Below, piece by piece: positions 33,541-44,325 of a DNA stretch of 64,000 nucleotides. Numbering within the stretch: position 1 is the stretch's first letter; each line of letters begins with the position of its first letter. The stretch comes from Lactarius indigo (lineage: Eukaryota; Basidiomycota; Agaricomycetes; Russulales; Russulaceae), in the NCBI GenBank assembly GCA_025766275.1, contig JAFKAC010000050.1, positions 62,001 to 126,000 of the forward strand. Direction: 5' to 3'. A program made the position numbers and the translations under genes. Below the pieces are notes generated by a model, which was given only the letters and a program-made list of their open reading frames with translations, made no database searches and was not told where the DNA came from.

Positions 33541-35529
33541 GTGGCGACGGTCAACACCCGAGATCAGTGGACGAACTTTCGTCCCTACTACTTGGAACGA
33601 AGAGGAGACCGCAACGTACCAACCCGATTCCTGGGAGCAGCCCGGTGGAGAGACCGAGGAGACGAAACGGGATATTTCGTCGAGTTTAACGGGCCTACGA
33701 GATTCCGACCTGTTGAGTTCAATTTCGACCATCTGTGTTGGGTGGAAATTACGTGGAACCCCATAGATCGTCGCTGGGACGTCGTAAGACCAGCAGGAAG
33801 ACAGTATCAGTGCGACATCGACGCGCGCGAGCTCAATTCGCGAGCCGACTGGGGACCCATCGACGGCCAGTTACGAGAACACTCTACTGGAGAAGCAGTT
33901 AGTGAAGAAACTGAGGAAGACGAACAGAGTGAAGAAAATCAACCCGCGAGTGTCGGACCTATTGAACAATACACCATCCAACAAGCTGAGTCTCTCCATA
34001 TTTCAGACCAGCCAGAAGTCATTCACGTACGATCACCGGCGGCAGAAATGGCGACTACCACCATGACAGCCGAAGAAATTATAACGGTCAGGGAACAAGC
34101 GGCGCGAGAAGCAGCCGAAGCAATTAGACAAGAGTCACAACGAAATCTCATGCCCATCAATCCAGAAACAGGGCATCGCATGACTGCAGACGACGCAGCG
34201 ATCTTTCGAGCCATCGGGCCAGATCAAGGGGATCCCCCATCAGGAGAGGGAGGAAGACGAGGAATGCCGCTAGACCCTCCACCGGGGTGGGGAGGACCAC
34301 CCGGAGACGACTTCCCCCGACGACCAGGAAGAGGAGGGGGTCCGCCCGACATTCCGAATAACCCACCAAGCGGAGGAGGAGACCCACCAGGAGGAGGCGG
34401 AGGGGGCCCACCAGGCGGAGGAGGAGGAGGACACGAAAAACTAACCGGTGAACCTCCCACTATCTTCGACGGAGATCGTACTAAGGTCGACTCATTCCTC
34501 ACGCAATGGCACGTGTACTGGGGCATGAACCTTGATACCCCCGTTATGCGTAACGACTATCGACGATGCCTCCTCTTCCTTTCCTACATCAAGGGGGTGA
34601 CAGTCAGCGAGTGGGTGCTCTCGTACCTCAAATGGCTCAACCGACAAATACAACGAGGAATCGATCAATACACGAGGGATTTGTGGAATGCAGTAGCAGA
34701 GGGTTTCAACCAAAGGTTCGTCAATACCCTCGAACGAGAACAAGCTCAAGCCCTGTTGAGAAAGGGGCTCAAAATGGTTGACGGGGACATCGACAAATAC
34801 GTCAATGAATTTGAAGAAGCTGCCAGAAAAGCAGGCTATCGCCTCAACGACCCCCAGACCATCGACCTATTCACAAAGGGGCTACCCAAGAAACTATATG
34901 AGAAAACCTACGATCTAGACGAACCAGAGACCTTCGACGAGTGGAAACGAGCAACGCTCCGCCGGCAACGCAATTACATCCATATCCGAGCTAGGGTGGA
35001 TGAATACAAAGACACAAAGCCGAAGAAAACAGGCAACGCTGGGTGGACTGTCCCGCAAAACCTCGCAAACCCGTGGGCAATGGATACCTTGGCCGACCGA
35101 ACGAAAGTACGGTTGGCAGGATCAGAAGAGATCGACTACGATAAGCCACCATATACAAACCAACCTCCCTTTCCGCCAAGGGGAGGACTGGGCGTAAGAG
35201 GACGAGGCAGAGGAGGGTCACGACGAGATCTCAGGACAGTGTTGTGTTACAATTGTAACGCACCGGGTCACCTCTCACGAAACTGCCCCCATCCCAGACA
35301 GCCACGACAGTGGCAACCACAAAACCCCGGACCTTCCAACGTCCGGACGACAGAGACCAACTACTACACGCAAGAACCCCCACCGGCCCAGATACAGGCC
35401 GCCTCGACTAGCAAGACAGCCGAAGAACGAGCCAAGGAATGGCTCACCGGAGTTGCAAACGCGCCCGACGAAGTAAAAGACCTGATATTGCAGGATCTAT
35501 GGGGGAAAGAGGGTTTTCGGAGCGCCTGA
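33541..35529 (+). CDS. gag: A1 gag, predicted GTG start
   Basis: A capsid/nucleocapsid polyprotein of 662 codons. The frame has a TAA at 33520-33522 and the first ATG only at 34048 (residue 170). Coding similarity with element B's gag (a shared N-terminal 'RPVEF' region) begins upstream of that ATG, so I place the start at GTG 33541, which has A at -3 and G at +4. The order is an N-terminal domain, an acidic linker, a Pro/Gly-rich tract (about residues 220-300), a retrotransposon gag/capsid domain (TIFDGDRTKVDSFLTQWHVY to about residue 480), and a CCHC zinc knuckle at 569-582 (CYNCNAPGHLSRNC). It ends with TGA at 35527-35529, overlapping pol. A spliced or downstream start is the alternative. 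Confidence 0.85.
   Translation: MATVNTRDQWTNFRPYYLERRGDRNVPTRFLGAARWRDRGDETGYFVEFNGPTRFRPVEFNFDHLCWVEITWNPIDRRWDVVRPAGRQYQCDIDARELNSRADWGPIDGQLREHSTGEAVSEETEEDEQSEENQPASVGPIEQYTIQQAESLHISDQPEVIHVRSPAAEMATTTMTAEEIITVREQAAREAAEAIRQESQRNLMPINPETGHRMTADDAAIFRAIGPDQGDPPSGEGGRRGMPLDPPPGWGGPPGDDFPRRPGRGGGPPDIPNNPPSGGGDPPGGGGGGPPGGGGGGHEKLTGEPPTIFDGDRTKVDSFLTQWHVYWGMNLDTPVMRNDYRRCLLFLSYIKGVTVSEWVLSYLKWLNRQIQRGIDQYTRDLWNAVAEGFNQRFVNTLEREQAQALLRKGLKMVDGDIDKYVNEFEEAARKAGYRLNDPQTIDLFTKGLPKKLYEKTYDLDEPETFDEWKRATLRRQRNYIHIRARVDEYKDTKPKKTGNAGWTVPQNLANPWAMDTLADRTKVRLAGSEEIDYDKPPYTNQPPFPPRGGLGVRGRGRGGSRRDLRTVLCYNCNAPGHLSRNCPHPRQPRQWQPQNPGPSNVRTTETNYYTQEPPPAQIQAASTSKTAEERAKEWLTGVANAPDEVKDLILQDLWGKEGFRSA
35511..35517 (+). 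promoter_or_regulatory. A1 -1 ribosomal frameshift site GGGTTTT
   Basis: In the gag frame the sequence reads ..G GGT TTT, a canonical X XXY YYZ heptamer, ten nucleotides before the gag TGA. Slipping back one base enters the pol frame, which is open from 35439. The same heptamer is kept in A2 (minus strand, near 51530). Confidence 0.8.
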
Positions 35530-38500
35530 ACCCATCGGCCTGGGTGAGGGCTTTAAACTGTAATTCTGTAATCATGACGCGCTTTCGTTCTCTTCGAATT
35601 CCAGTCTCGATTCGCACGAATTACCGAATGGCCGACATAAGAACATTGGTAGATTCGGGGGCCACCGACAACTTTATACACCCGAATTTTGTCAAAAAAA
35701 TGGGCATAGGGGTCCAGCAACTAAACCAACCACGAAAAGTTTGGAATATAGACAGCACGGAAAATAAAGCTGGGTCCATCACTCACTTTACCGATCTGGA
35801 CGTATACGCCAATGGATACCACAGGACCATGCGATTCCTCGTCACAAATCTCGGAAGCGAAGAAATCGTTCTAGGGTACCCTTGGTTGGCGACCTATGAG
35901 CCAACCATCAATTGGCGAGACGCGGTCATACACGAGAAGGTTATGCCGGTCGTGATCAGCACGCAGGATAGTCTGGACCGACATACCGTCATTGCGACCA
36001 CCCTCACTGACGATGAAAAGGAGGCCATCGCCCTCGAATTAGACGAGGAAGACGTGTACTTGCGAGCAACTACGTCTACAGAATTAGCCATCAAAGCGAA
36101 GCAACAGGAAGAACCCGTGGAACTGCCGGCAGTTTACCACGCTTTCCAACAACTCTTCAGCGAAGAAGCATCACAACAATTCCCCCCTGCCAGACCATGG
36201 GATCATGCAATCGACTTCAAACCCAACACTCCTTCGGCATTAGATTGCAAGATATACCCGCTAACGCAAGAAGAAGAAGGGAAGCTCAAGGAATTCCTAG
36301 ACGAGAAACTGCAGCAAGGGTATTTAAGACCCTCCATTTCCCCGTACGCATCCTCCTTCTTTTTTGTTAAAAAGAAGGACGGAAAACTACGCCCCGTACA
36401 GGACTATCGTACAATCAACTCATATACCATACGAAACCAATACCCACTCCCACTGATTCAGGACCTCATCTACGACCTTAGCAACGCCCACATCTATACG
36501 AAGCTCGACATCCGTTGGGGGTACAACAACATCCGCATACGGGACGGTGACCAAGAAAAGGCGGCCTTCAAAACCAAATTTGGCCTTTTTGAGCCAACGG
36601 TCATGTTCTTCGGTCTTACCAACTCGCCGGCCACCTTCCAAACAATGATGAACCACATCTACCGTGACACCATTGCAAAACATGAACTCCGCGGCACCGT
36701 GATTCGCGTCTACATGGATGACATCGGCATAGCCACGCGCGAAGGTTCTACATCCGCCGACCACATTGCCGCGGTAACAGATGTTCTCCGCGTTGCTCAA
36801 GAACACGACCTCTATTTCAAGCTTGAAAAATGCCTCTTCCACCAACCTCGGATGGATTACCTGGGGGTAATCCTTGAAAGGGGGGTAACGCGTATGGACC
36901 CGGTAAAAGTTCGCGGTATCAGAGACTGGCCAACGCCAACCAAGGTCAGGGACGTACGATCATTCTTGGGCTTTTGCAACTTTTACCGTCTTTTCATCCG
37001 AGGTTTCGCAACCCATGCACGACCACTCAACCGATTAACAAGGAAAGATGCCGAGTGGAAGTGGGGAGACGAGGAAGATCGGGCCTTTAAGACCCTTAAG
37101 CAACTCGTAACCGAAGAACCGGTATTAGCACACCCCAATTTACAAGACCAGTTTGAGCTAGAGGTCGACGCGTCGGGGTTCGCGGTGGGTGCAGTACTCT
37201 TGCAAAGGAAAAATGACGGTCGCAAGCACCCCATAGGATACTACTCGGCGACGTTAAACGAGGCAGAGCGCAACTACGATATCTACGACCTAGAACTCCT
37301 TGCCATCGTCAAAGCTCTTCGCCACTGGAGACCCCTACTCGCAGGATCTCCACACAAAATCAAAATATTCTCGGACCACCTCAATCTCCAGTACTGGAAG
37401 ACTCCGCAAAAGATCAGTCGACGGGTCGCCCGAGAAGTACTGGAGTTAATGGAGTACGATTTTGAGATCCACCACATCAAAGGGAAGAACAATGGAAGAG
37501 CGGATGCGCTATCAAGACGGCCGGACTATGACCAAGGAGAAGGAGACAACCAAGGTGTGGTCGTTCTACCACCAGAAGTATTCATACGAGCCACTAACGC
37601 TGCGCGTACGTTGGAAATACACCCTATGATGCAACCACCGAGACGACGACAAGACCCCGCCATAATTAAGACCTGGGTCGACGCCCATCGTCTCAAAAAG
37701 ATAGAGGGAGAATGGTACAAAGACGGACGACTGGTGGTCACAGGACCCACGGCAGCGTACCGGGCCATTATACAGGACCACCATGACCCACCGGTACACG
37801 GGCATCCCGGGATAAGCAGGACACAACGGATCGTAGAACGACACCACTGGTGGCCAAGTATCCGCCGAGACGTGTATGAATACGTCACGGGATGTGCTGA
37901 CTGTCAGCGGATCAAGGTCAATACAAGACCAACTCGTGCACCACTGCACCCAATCACCGCTGCCAAAGACGCCCCCCCTTTCCATACCATCGCTCTTGAC
38001 TTTATCACCAAACTACCAATCTCGCAATCATACGACAGCATTTTAACTGTTACTGACCATGATTGCAGCAAGGCATCCATATTTATTCCCTGCAACGAAG
38101 AGATCACAGCAGAAGGGACAGCCATTCTGTACGTCAATCACGTGTTCAAACGATTCGGATTACCGCGTAAAGTTATCAGTGACCGGGACCCCCGGTTTAC
38201 CTCCAAATTCACACGAGAAGTATGCCGCATATTGGGCATCCAACAGAACATCTCCACGGCTTATCATCCGCGCACGGATGGGCAGTCGGAACGGACCAAT
38301 CAGTGGCTTGAACAATACCTACGATTCTGGGCCAACGAGCGTCAAGATAATTGGGCGGCGTACCTCCCAATAGCAGAATTCGCTCACAACAATTGGCCCC
38401 ATGAACACACGAAGCAATCGCCATTCATGCTTCTAATGGGATACAACCCGATTGCCGATTGGACGGATAAGCCATCTCCGATCCCAAACGTGATCACCAG

Positions 38501-40250
38501 ACTAACACAACTAAAAGAGGCACGTCGGCTCGCCCAGGACCTTATCAAAAAGGCACAAGACAGCTGGGTTCGGCACAAAGACACTCCACGATATCAAGTT
38601 GGCGATCAAGTGTGGCTGGAAGGGAGACATCTACGGACCAATCAACCCACGGCGAAATTGGCGGCGCGACGCCACGGACCATTTAAAGTAGTACAGGTGA
38701 TGTCTCCATACAATTATCGCCTCGAACTTCCCACACAGTGGAGCATCCATCCAGTGTTTCACATCGATCTTCTCACGCCGTACAAACGAACGGCCTTTCA
38801 TGGCGAAAACTTTCCACGACCACCGCCGGATCTGGTGGAAGGAGAGGAGGAGTATGAAGTCGAGGCCATTCTAGACTCGCGGCATTTCGGCCGCCGCAAA
38901 AAGCTCCAGTACCTCATCAAATGGAAGGGTTACTCGGACTCGGAGAATCAGTGGGTCGACAAAGATGACGTATTTGCACCAGACGCAATCAAGGCGTATC
39001 AAGAGGGCCGAACGGGTGTGCGATTCCTTAAAAGCCAACCCATGGACAGCCAAGGAGAGTATCCCTCTCACCTCCGATCCACTCAGACGTCTATGCCCAC
39101 TTCTCCTCTCAGACATGTCACCACGGCGATCCTCCTCGACCAAGTCGCACAAGACGCCGCCAACATCATCGAAAACGACGAAGAAACCGTGGTTCAACAG
39201 GTCCAGCTCACTCCGTACACACCTGCAAACCTGCGAGCGGGGCATATCACCGCTCAAGAATGGGCTAATGTCTTACAGAGGTTCCCCGACCCGACTCGCC
39301 AGCCTGACGACGAGCAGCAGCATGCCGTCGCTCACATCTTCAGAGACGACAACGGCAATCGAGAACCCGTTGCCATTATCCCCCCAGGTGACGACCTCAT
39401 CGGCACAAGGGGAATTCTCCCTGCCGAGCGTCCCCTCGAAGACCCAACAGGAGTTAGAAGCAGCGGAGGACTGGCGGAGAGTGGCGAAGGAGTGGGCCGA
39501 CGAACAACTGCGCTTAGCGCAGAGGAGATTGAGCGAGTTACGGCAGCGCAGGCAGCGCTCCCTAACGACGAAGCTCACGCTGACGACGAGGATTACTACC
39601 CGGTCAGACACCCCCTCCTTCGAACGCACAGCCACCCTACTAATTCCCGAATCACCCCATGGCTCGTCCACACCGACGGAACCCCCATGTCTCGAGGACG
39701 TGTGCGACTGCCCGGCGTCGCACTTCACACCCCCATTACGCACGACGACGACCCCGCGCAGGTCCTTGCGCCTGAGGGGTTCAGGGCGAATCGACAGCCC
39801 CATTACATTCATTTCCCAATCACCGGACCCGATGGCATAGAGAGGAATGCCAGTCACGTACAGATTGTCGGAGGTGCGAACCCTTTCGTACTGGGACTCA
39901 TCCCCGGGTCCCCTCATCTCTACGGCAAACCCCTCTACGCCCATCCAATGCTATCGGCTGCGGGACGCGCCTTCATCGCCCACGAGGACTTGGTCATCCT
40001 CGCCGCCGACAAAATCACCGACCGCGCACTTAACCGCATCGGGGACGAGTCCCTGACTGCGGAGGTGACACGTTATCGAGCAGCCGCGTACGAAGAAGAG
40101 CGGCTCGCGGCTCGCATTCGCCAGCTTCAGGCTATGCGACTGGCGGCGAGGGACGATAAGCGGGACTGTATCTACCGTCTGGAGAGGGCTAACGTTTTTG
40201 AGCGGCTTAGTGACGAGCAGGCCACGTGGACGGCGAGGGACTTTCGGTGA
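35511..40250 (+). CDS. pol: A1 pol polyprotein (PR-RT-RNase H-IN-chromodomain)
   Basis: The frame is open from 35439 to 40250 and is probably reached only by frameshift. Using 35439 as codon 1, the aspartic protease DSGATDNF has Asp72. The reverse transcriptase has YMDD at 425-428. The RNase H catalytic Asp577 lies in EVDASG. The integrase has an HHCC zinc finger (GHPGISRTQ..CADCQ, about 788-825) and D854, D915, E951. A chromodomain lies at about 1139-1186 (EVEAILDSRHFGRRKKLQYLIKWKGYSDSE). A further ~400-residue extension includes a Tyr/Gly-rich module (PHYIHFPITG..GSPHLYGKPLY) and a C-terminal coiled coil. All catalytic residues are present, so the protein should be active. The chromodomain is expected to guide integration to marked chromatin. 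Confidence 0.95.
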   Translation, partial: GFSERLNPSAWVRALNCNSVIMTRFRSLRIPVSIRTNYRMADIRTLVDSGATDNFIHPNFVKKMGIGVQQLNQPRKVWNIDSTENKAGSITHFTDLDVYANGYHRTMRFLVTNLGSEEIVLGYPWLATYEPTINWRDAVIHEKVMPVVISTQDSLDRHTVIATTLTDDEKEAIALELDEEDVYLRATTSTELAIKAKQQEEPVELPAVYHAFQQLFSEEASQQFPPARPWDHAIDFKPNTPSALDCKIYPLTQEEEGKLKEFLDEKLQQGYLRPSISPYASSFFFVKKKDGKLRPVQDYRTINSYTIRNQYPLPLIQDLIYDLSNAHIYTKLDIRWGYNNIRIRDGDQEKAAFKTKFGLFEPTVMFFGLTNSPATFQTMMNHIYRDTIAKHELRGTVIRVYMDDIGIATREGSTSADHIAAVTDVLRVAQEHDLYFKLEKCLFHQPRMDYLGVILERGVTRMDPVKVRGIRDWPTPTKVRDVRSFLGFCNFYRLFIRGFATHARPLNRLTRKDAEWKWGDEEDRAFKTLKQLVTEEPVLAHPNLQDQFELEVDASGFAVGAVLLQRKNDGRKHPIGYYSATLNEAERNYDIYDLELLAIVKALRHWRPLLAGSPHKIKIFSDHLNLQYWKTPQKISRRVAREVLELMEYDFEIHHIKGKNNGRADALSRRPDYDQGEGDNQGVVVLPPEVFIRATNAARTLEIHPMMQPPRRRQDPAIIKTWVDAHRLKKIEGEWYKDGRLVVTGPTAAYRAIIQDHHDPPVHGHPGISRTQRIVERHHWWPSIRRDVYEYVTGCADCQRIKVNTRPTRAPLHPITAAKDAPPFHTIALDFITKLPISQSYDSILTVTDHDCSKASIFIPCNEEITAEGTAILYVNHVFKRFGLPRKVISDRDPRFTSKFTREVCRILGIQQNISTAYHPRTDGQSERTNQWLEQYLRFWANERQDNWAAYLPIAEFAHNNWPHEHTKQSPFMLLMGYNPIADWTDKPSPIPNVITRLTQLKEARRLAQDLIKKAQDSWVRHKDTPRYQVGDQVWLEGRHLRTNQPTAKLAARRHGPFKVVQVMSPYNYRLELPTQWSIHPVFHIDLLTPYKRTAFHGENFPRPPPDLVEGEEEYEVEAILDSRHFGRRKKLQYLIKWKGYSDSENQWVDKDDVFAPDAIKAYQEGRTGVRFLKSQPMDSQGEYPSHLRSTQTSMPTSPLRHVTTAILLDQVAQDAANIIENDEETVVQQVQLTPYTPANLRAGHITAQEWANVLQRFPDPTRQPDDEQQHAVAHIFRDDNGNREPVAIIPPGDDLIGTRGILPAERPLEDPTGVRSSGGLAESGEGVGRRTTALSAEEIERVTAAQAALPNDEAHADDEDYYPVRHPLLRTHSHPTNSRITPWLVHTDGTPMSRGRVRLPGVALHTPITHDDDPAQVLAPEGFRANRQPHYIHFPITGPDGIERNASHVQIVGGANPFVLGLIPGSPHLYGKPLYAHPMLSAAGRAFIAHEDLVILAADKITDRALNRIGDESLTAEVTRYRAAAYEEERLAARIRQLQAMRLAARDDKRDCIYRLERANVFERLSDEQATWTARDFR

Positions 40251-40267
40251 GTCTGGGGACTCACGCT

Positions 40268-40280
40268 GAAAAGGGGGTGA
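40268..40280 (+). other. A1 polypurine tract
   Basis: gaaaagggggtga abuts the 3' LTR and is the expected primer for plus-strand DNA synthesis. A2 has the matching ctagagagggggtga on its strand (45554-45568). Confidence 0.8.
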
Positions 40281-40737
40281 TGTTACGGTTCTCGCATTTG
40301 GACCCTTACAGTACCGGTTGTGATTACGGCTGTAAGGTATATTAGTCACGGACTCGGAGTTTACGCAGGAGTTAGGAGTTTGGGATGACTCAATCCTAGT
40401 ACAGGTAGTAGTAGTATTAGGATTGCGGTACTTACGCGATACGTTGGACGCTACGATACGGTGACTCATAGCAGCGCTTGAAAGCCTGCTCCTCTTGTAT
40501 TTAAGATAGCGGCGGAAGACCAGGATGAAGCATCTTGGTCTTCTTCAATCGTCACTTCTTGTCTCCTTTCATCTCGTTCCTTTTCTGTCGTTTCCCTGTT
40601 TGGAAGGGGCGTCGTTATTAAGATCCTAGTGTCTGCGTACATCTAGAACCTGCCTTCGAGCCATACGCCTTCAAAGCGTGATCAGCTAAGTCGCCTTATC
40701 AAAGCTCAGGTCGAGCTAACGTCGTGACGGCGTTACA
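40281..40737 (+). repeat. A1 3' LTR (457 bp)
   Basis: By eye it is identical to 33062-33518. It is followed by the right target duplication ccggc (40738-40742). Confidence 0.97.
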
Positions 40738-41364
40738 CCGGCCATCATATATGACTTGGGCGTCGTTGGCTTGGACTTTACGATAGCCAGTCGATTTGGC
40801 TCCCTCTGAAGGTGACGGTCCTGGGGTTACCACAGTCTTTCTATATCCTAGCGACGGTGTCAGCGGCTCAAATAAATGGTATAACGGAGGAGACATACGC
40901 TGGAATTCTCTCAATTACGGGACGGCATTCGCTGCTTCGTCGTCACTGGAATTTGTGATAACTTGGTGAACACGTTTGGGGACTACCAGTACACGAATGT
41001 CAAGAGGTTTCAGGGGGCAGTAGAGCGACGTACCAGGCAGTTGTACGAGCAAGGTCTCACCGTCTGAGAGTTCAAGGTTCACCAGCTTCTGACCCACCCT
41101 AAGCATCTCAATGGCGTTGGGGTTGGCTCGGATCTCTATGAGCTTCTCCTCCAAGCAGTCGTCATTTGAGTGGTTAATGCTCATGGAGCCCTTCGTCTTC
41201 CACACGGTGAGCTTTGGGGCAGGAAGGTCGGCGAGGTCGGGTTGCCACTTCTCCTTGACCTTCTCCTTCAAGTCCTCGATGTCCTCTTCACCAGAAGTCC
41301 AAACCGAGAAACGGTTTCCCATAGCGTGGAACGTGTGGTCGACGAGAAGAAGCCAGATTTTCAT
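40738..41364 (-). pseudogene. Crinkler-type effector, 5' part (Ubl header), cut by element A1
   Basis: The start ATG at 41364 opens MKIWLLLVDHTFHAMGNRFS, a ubiquitin-like Crinkler header of about 110 residues with the conserved 'L..L.DLPAPKLTVWKTKG' segment that corresponds to the LFLAK region. Exon 1 is 41364-41034, followed by a 51-nt intron (GTACGT..TAG). Exon 2 is 40982-40919, followed by a 78-nt intron (40918-40841, GTAATT..TAG). Exon 3 starts at 40840 and is cut by the LTR. Fused across the element, with one target copy removed, the exon lengths (331, 64, 535, 978) sum to 1908 nt, giving 635 codons plus a stop in one frame. The header is not a classical secretion signal, and none is visible. 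The second intron is my weakest call, because a GTATGT donor lies nearby behind an in-frame stop. Confidence 0.8.
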
Positions 41365-41921
41365 GACGAATGACGGTTGGTGGTGGACAAGAACGGTACT
41401 GTACAAGAATGGCGGCGGGGATGACACCAAGTCTCAGCTCACCCCCCCCCCCCTAACACGTCACATGACATCACGTGTCCATCAATCCACAAACTCGGAA
41501 CCAAAAATAAACTTTGGCTCGAAAATTATGTGTAACGTATCACAAACAAGGTGAAAAGTGGATCAAAAGTAAATCACGAAGAAAGAATCGGCGAGAAACT
41601 GACATTCCCGACGCCCCCATAGAGTGGCCCACCCCAACTAGGTTGCAAGATTTGAAGTCGACATTTATACCTTTGGCAGCCGGGCCATGGCATCGGTTGG
41701 GCATGTCGTGGCCACATTGGACGCGGTAAAAATGTGTGTCAGCGTATGTGTCAGCAAAAAAGCCGTCGAGCATTTATATATTGTATTGATTATGTCAAAA
41801 AGATTTCAAAAAAACTTGGTAAGTCAGTGGTAAGCCTCAAAACGGGGTTCCCCGCCAGATCTACACTTTTTGGAAAAGCGCTCTACCAATTTGTCAACGG
41901 CTGTAACTAGACAAATATCTC
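41365..41921. other. intergenic, likely promoter of the Crinkler-type gene
   Basis: It contains a C-rich run near 41442 and cacgtcacatgacatcacgtg at about 41458-41478, which includes a CACGTG-like site. No gene is seen. Confidence 0.4.
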
Positions 41922-44325
41922 CTAAGATCAGAGCTGACTTCGTCGAGGTGGACCGGACTGTGTAAATACTTTTAACTGTATTGATCAGAAAATGAACGAA
42001 CGACGATGCATTGCTGATGATAAAGATGCACAGTGCATGCAGAGTACGAGAACGAAAAAATTAAATAACGAATGTTGTGCCGCAAAGGTGACCAGACTAA
42101 GAGTTGAATATGAATGAGTAAGCGCTCGAGCGGCTCAGGTGCGACTGGGAACCAGGCGCGCTGCCCAAACCATACCCCGACTCAGACTCGGCATGAAGCT
42201 AACGTACCGCCGCTTGTATCTCCTCTTGAGATTCGGTGGTCTCGGCGCTCGGGCGAGGCTCCGTGAATGCAGTGGAGCCAGACTCCTCTTTTTTCTCTCC
42301 ACTCCAATTGACAACCAGCCAGTGCAGCCCACGGATCTCGCGTTCACGTCGTCGTACAACGCGCTCTACAGTCTCCAGCTGTCCACGTAAGGATGCGATC
42401 TCTGCGCAAAGTTCGGCGTTTTCGGTTTGCAGCGCAAAGATATTCGCGGGTGTTGGCGGAGTAGGCACAACGACGCGGGAATGGGGTGGCTGCGGAGACG
42501 AAGGTGGCTGTATGGTCATTGTTGATGCAGAGAAGAATGATGGGGGCACGTATGGGGGAGACTCAGATGATGTGTGTGATTGTACAAGCGGGGACGGCAC
42601 GGTCGGTGAGGACCGCTTCGATCCTGACCGAAAAGGCCACGTAGAATCCTTGCTCTTTTCCTTATTTGCAGGTCTTTCATCTCTAGGTCGCCGCACGCTT
42701 GTAGTGGATACGATAGCGGGTGAAGACCTGAATGCGGATGGTGCTGTGGACCCAGAAGTAGACGACACTAGATTATTCGGGGAGTCCGTGCCAGAAGCGG
42801 ACAACGCGTTCGACACTGATGTTGGGCTGATAGGTACGACGAGCGTGCGAGTCGAGGACTCACTAGACGACGGCGAACTTGTAGACCACCAGCCAGCTTG
42901 CCGCGAGCATTCAGAGGATGCCCGTAAGAGGCTAAACCTGGGGAGACCTGGCAATGGTTCTGCCGGTGGAGGGGGAGTAGAGCCCAACCCTACCCTATTG
43001 GTCGGTGTTAAAGAGGCGGGTGATGTCGACGGCGACTTGGAAGAGTTTGAGGGTGACGTTGGAATCGGGGCTGATGACGACCACGTAGCCGTAATTGATT
43101 GGCTAGAAGCGCCAACAGCGGAGGAAGCCAGTAAGTTGGCGCCAATAGATGACGCCGGAGCAGTTGAAGTAAGCATACAAGAGTCTGAGGCCGCACGGGC
43201 CCTCAGCTCGGACGGCACCTGTCCAAAACAATACCTTTAGCGTTGGAATCATTTAGTAAGACGCTACTCACGGTGACTTTTGAATCTTGGACGCTGGCAT
43301 GTCCTGGGGGGTTAGCCTGCGATGTATTCGCACCTTTTGGAACTACAAGCCAAGACTCGTGCTTCGTGCCGGGCGCGGCTGTGCCCGGCTCCTGCTGTTT
43401 CCCCCCAGGTATTTCTGGAGGTTTCAAAGTCGTATTTTGGATGGGGGAACTTACTCGCTTTGCTGATGAGTGAGACGAGCGTGGCGATACCGTTCGCTCA
43501 GAATCTCAGATGTTGAAAGCACAGGAGGTGACAACTTCGACGACAAAATGACTGGCGACTTTGGTAAAGGTGGAGATAGGCTCCTTGACCCTGTCAAGGA
43601 ATTGGGCGTCCGGAGAAGGCCGACACGAATAGGTGCGGCACGCGATGTAGAACTAGAGTCATTGTCGCTCCCCACCCCTGACCTCGTTCGAATCCTGAAA
43701 CCGAGGCCAAGACCAGTTGCAGCGGATTCAGAGCTGCTAGCACTTGCATATCCTTGCGCGGATTCTGACACGCTTTCACTGCCCGACGTGAACTTATGCG
43801 ATGGTGATCGTGGCATTGATATTGCAAGCCTGCGACTGTTGGGAGAAGACAATAACTTGGCCTCGTAGGGTCCAGCGTGATCCGGAAAGAAACTGTCCGG
43901 TGGGGTCGGAGTACCCAGGTCTATAGAGTGCGCGTCATCTTCCGGAGGTGGTGGTAAAAGGATGGTCGGAGGAGGTTTGGCGGGGGGGAGGATACAAGCA
44001 GTTAGATAGTTGCGGTCACCGTCATCGGACGCGTAAGATCGGAGAAGTACTGTCGGTGTTCTAACACTGGCAGAATGCGGAGGCTCTGAATTCGAGAACA
44101 AGCCCCCCAATACAACGGCGGATGTTGGCATCAGGGTATGTGACTTGTTCAAACCATTAGAAGAGAGGGAAGAGGGTGGACACGTCATAGACCGTGCGGA
44201 TCTCGAGTTCGTAGGTGAAATCGAGGAAGGTTTAGAAGACGACGCGTCTTCGAATGTAGGCAATGGGGGAAAGGATGTTGAGGGGATGCTGAGCTGCGGA
44301 AGCTGTGACTGAGCTGGGTTTCACT
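41922..44325. repeat. segmental duplication, copy 2
   Basis: Same orientation as 9392-12400. It lacks the equivalent of about 9595-10195 and stops where the C1 LTR was inserted at 44326. The sequence beyond (exon 1 of the gene) is not found nearby. Confidence 0.9.
42131..44320 (-). pseudogene. second copy of Ser/Pro-rich coiled-coil gene
   Basis: It carries exon 2 (to 43271) and exon 3 of the gene seen at 9745-12724. It keeps CGA at 42688-42690 where copy 1 has TGA, and its coiled-coil part (LCAEIASLRGQLETVERVV) is open. It is broken by an 8-bp insertion near 43501-43508 (gaatctca) that shifts exon 2, by the 0.6-kb deletion that removes the C terminus, and by loss of exon 1 to a family-C LTR. 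Confidence 0.85.

Larger units (their letters stand above)
33062..40737 (+). mobile_element. A1: complete Ty3/gypsy chromovirus (Tf1/sushi-like)
   Basis: A 7676-bp element with 457-bp LTRs (TG..CA) that look identical base for base, a 5-bp target duplication, an intact gag and an intact pol with integrase and chromodomain. Order is LTR, self-priming PBS, gag, pol (PR-RT-RH-IN-chromodomain-extension), polypurine tract, LTR. Identical LTRs imply a recent insertion. It lies opposite in orientation to the Crinkler-type gene that it splits. An old relative (A2) lies at 45048-52369. Confidence 0.97.

Noticed and set aside
38965..39944. Long alternative frames on both strands within A1 pol
   Set aside because: They overlap the confirmed pol frame, which has a recognisable C-terminal module conserved in A2 and B; the alternatives have none.
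33057..40742. A1 inserted harmlessly inside an intron of the Crinkler-type gene
   Set aside because: The coding frame runs directly across the insertion point with conserved sequence on both sides and no splice signals at the flanks.
40861..40918. GTATGT..TAG intron in the Crinkler-type gene after exon 2
   Set aside because: Using this donor leaves an in-frame TAA (40917-40915) before it; the 78-nt GTAATT intron keeps the frame open, so I prefer that, with some doubt.
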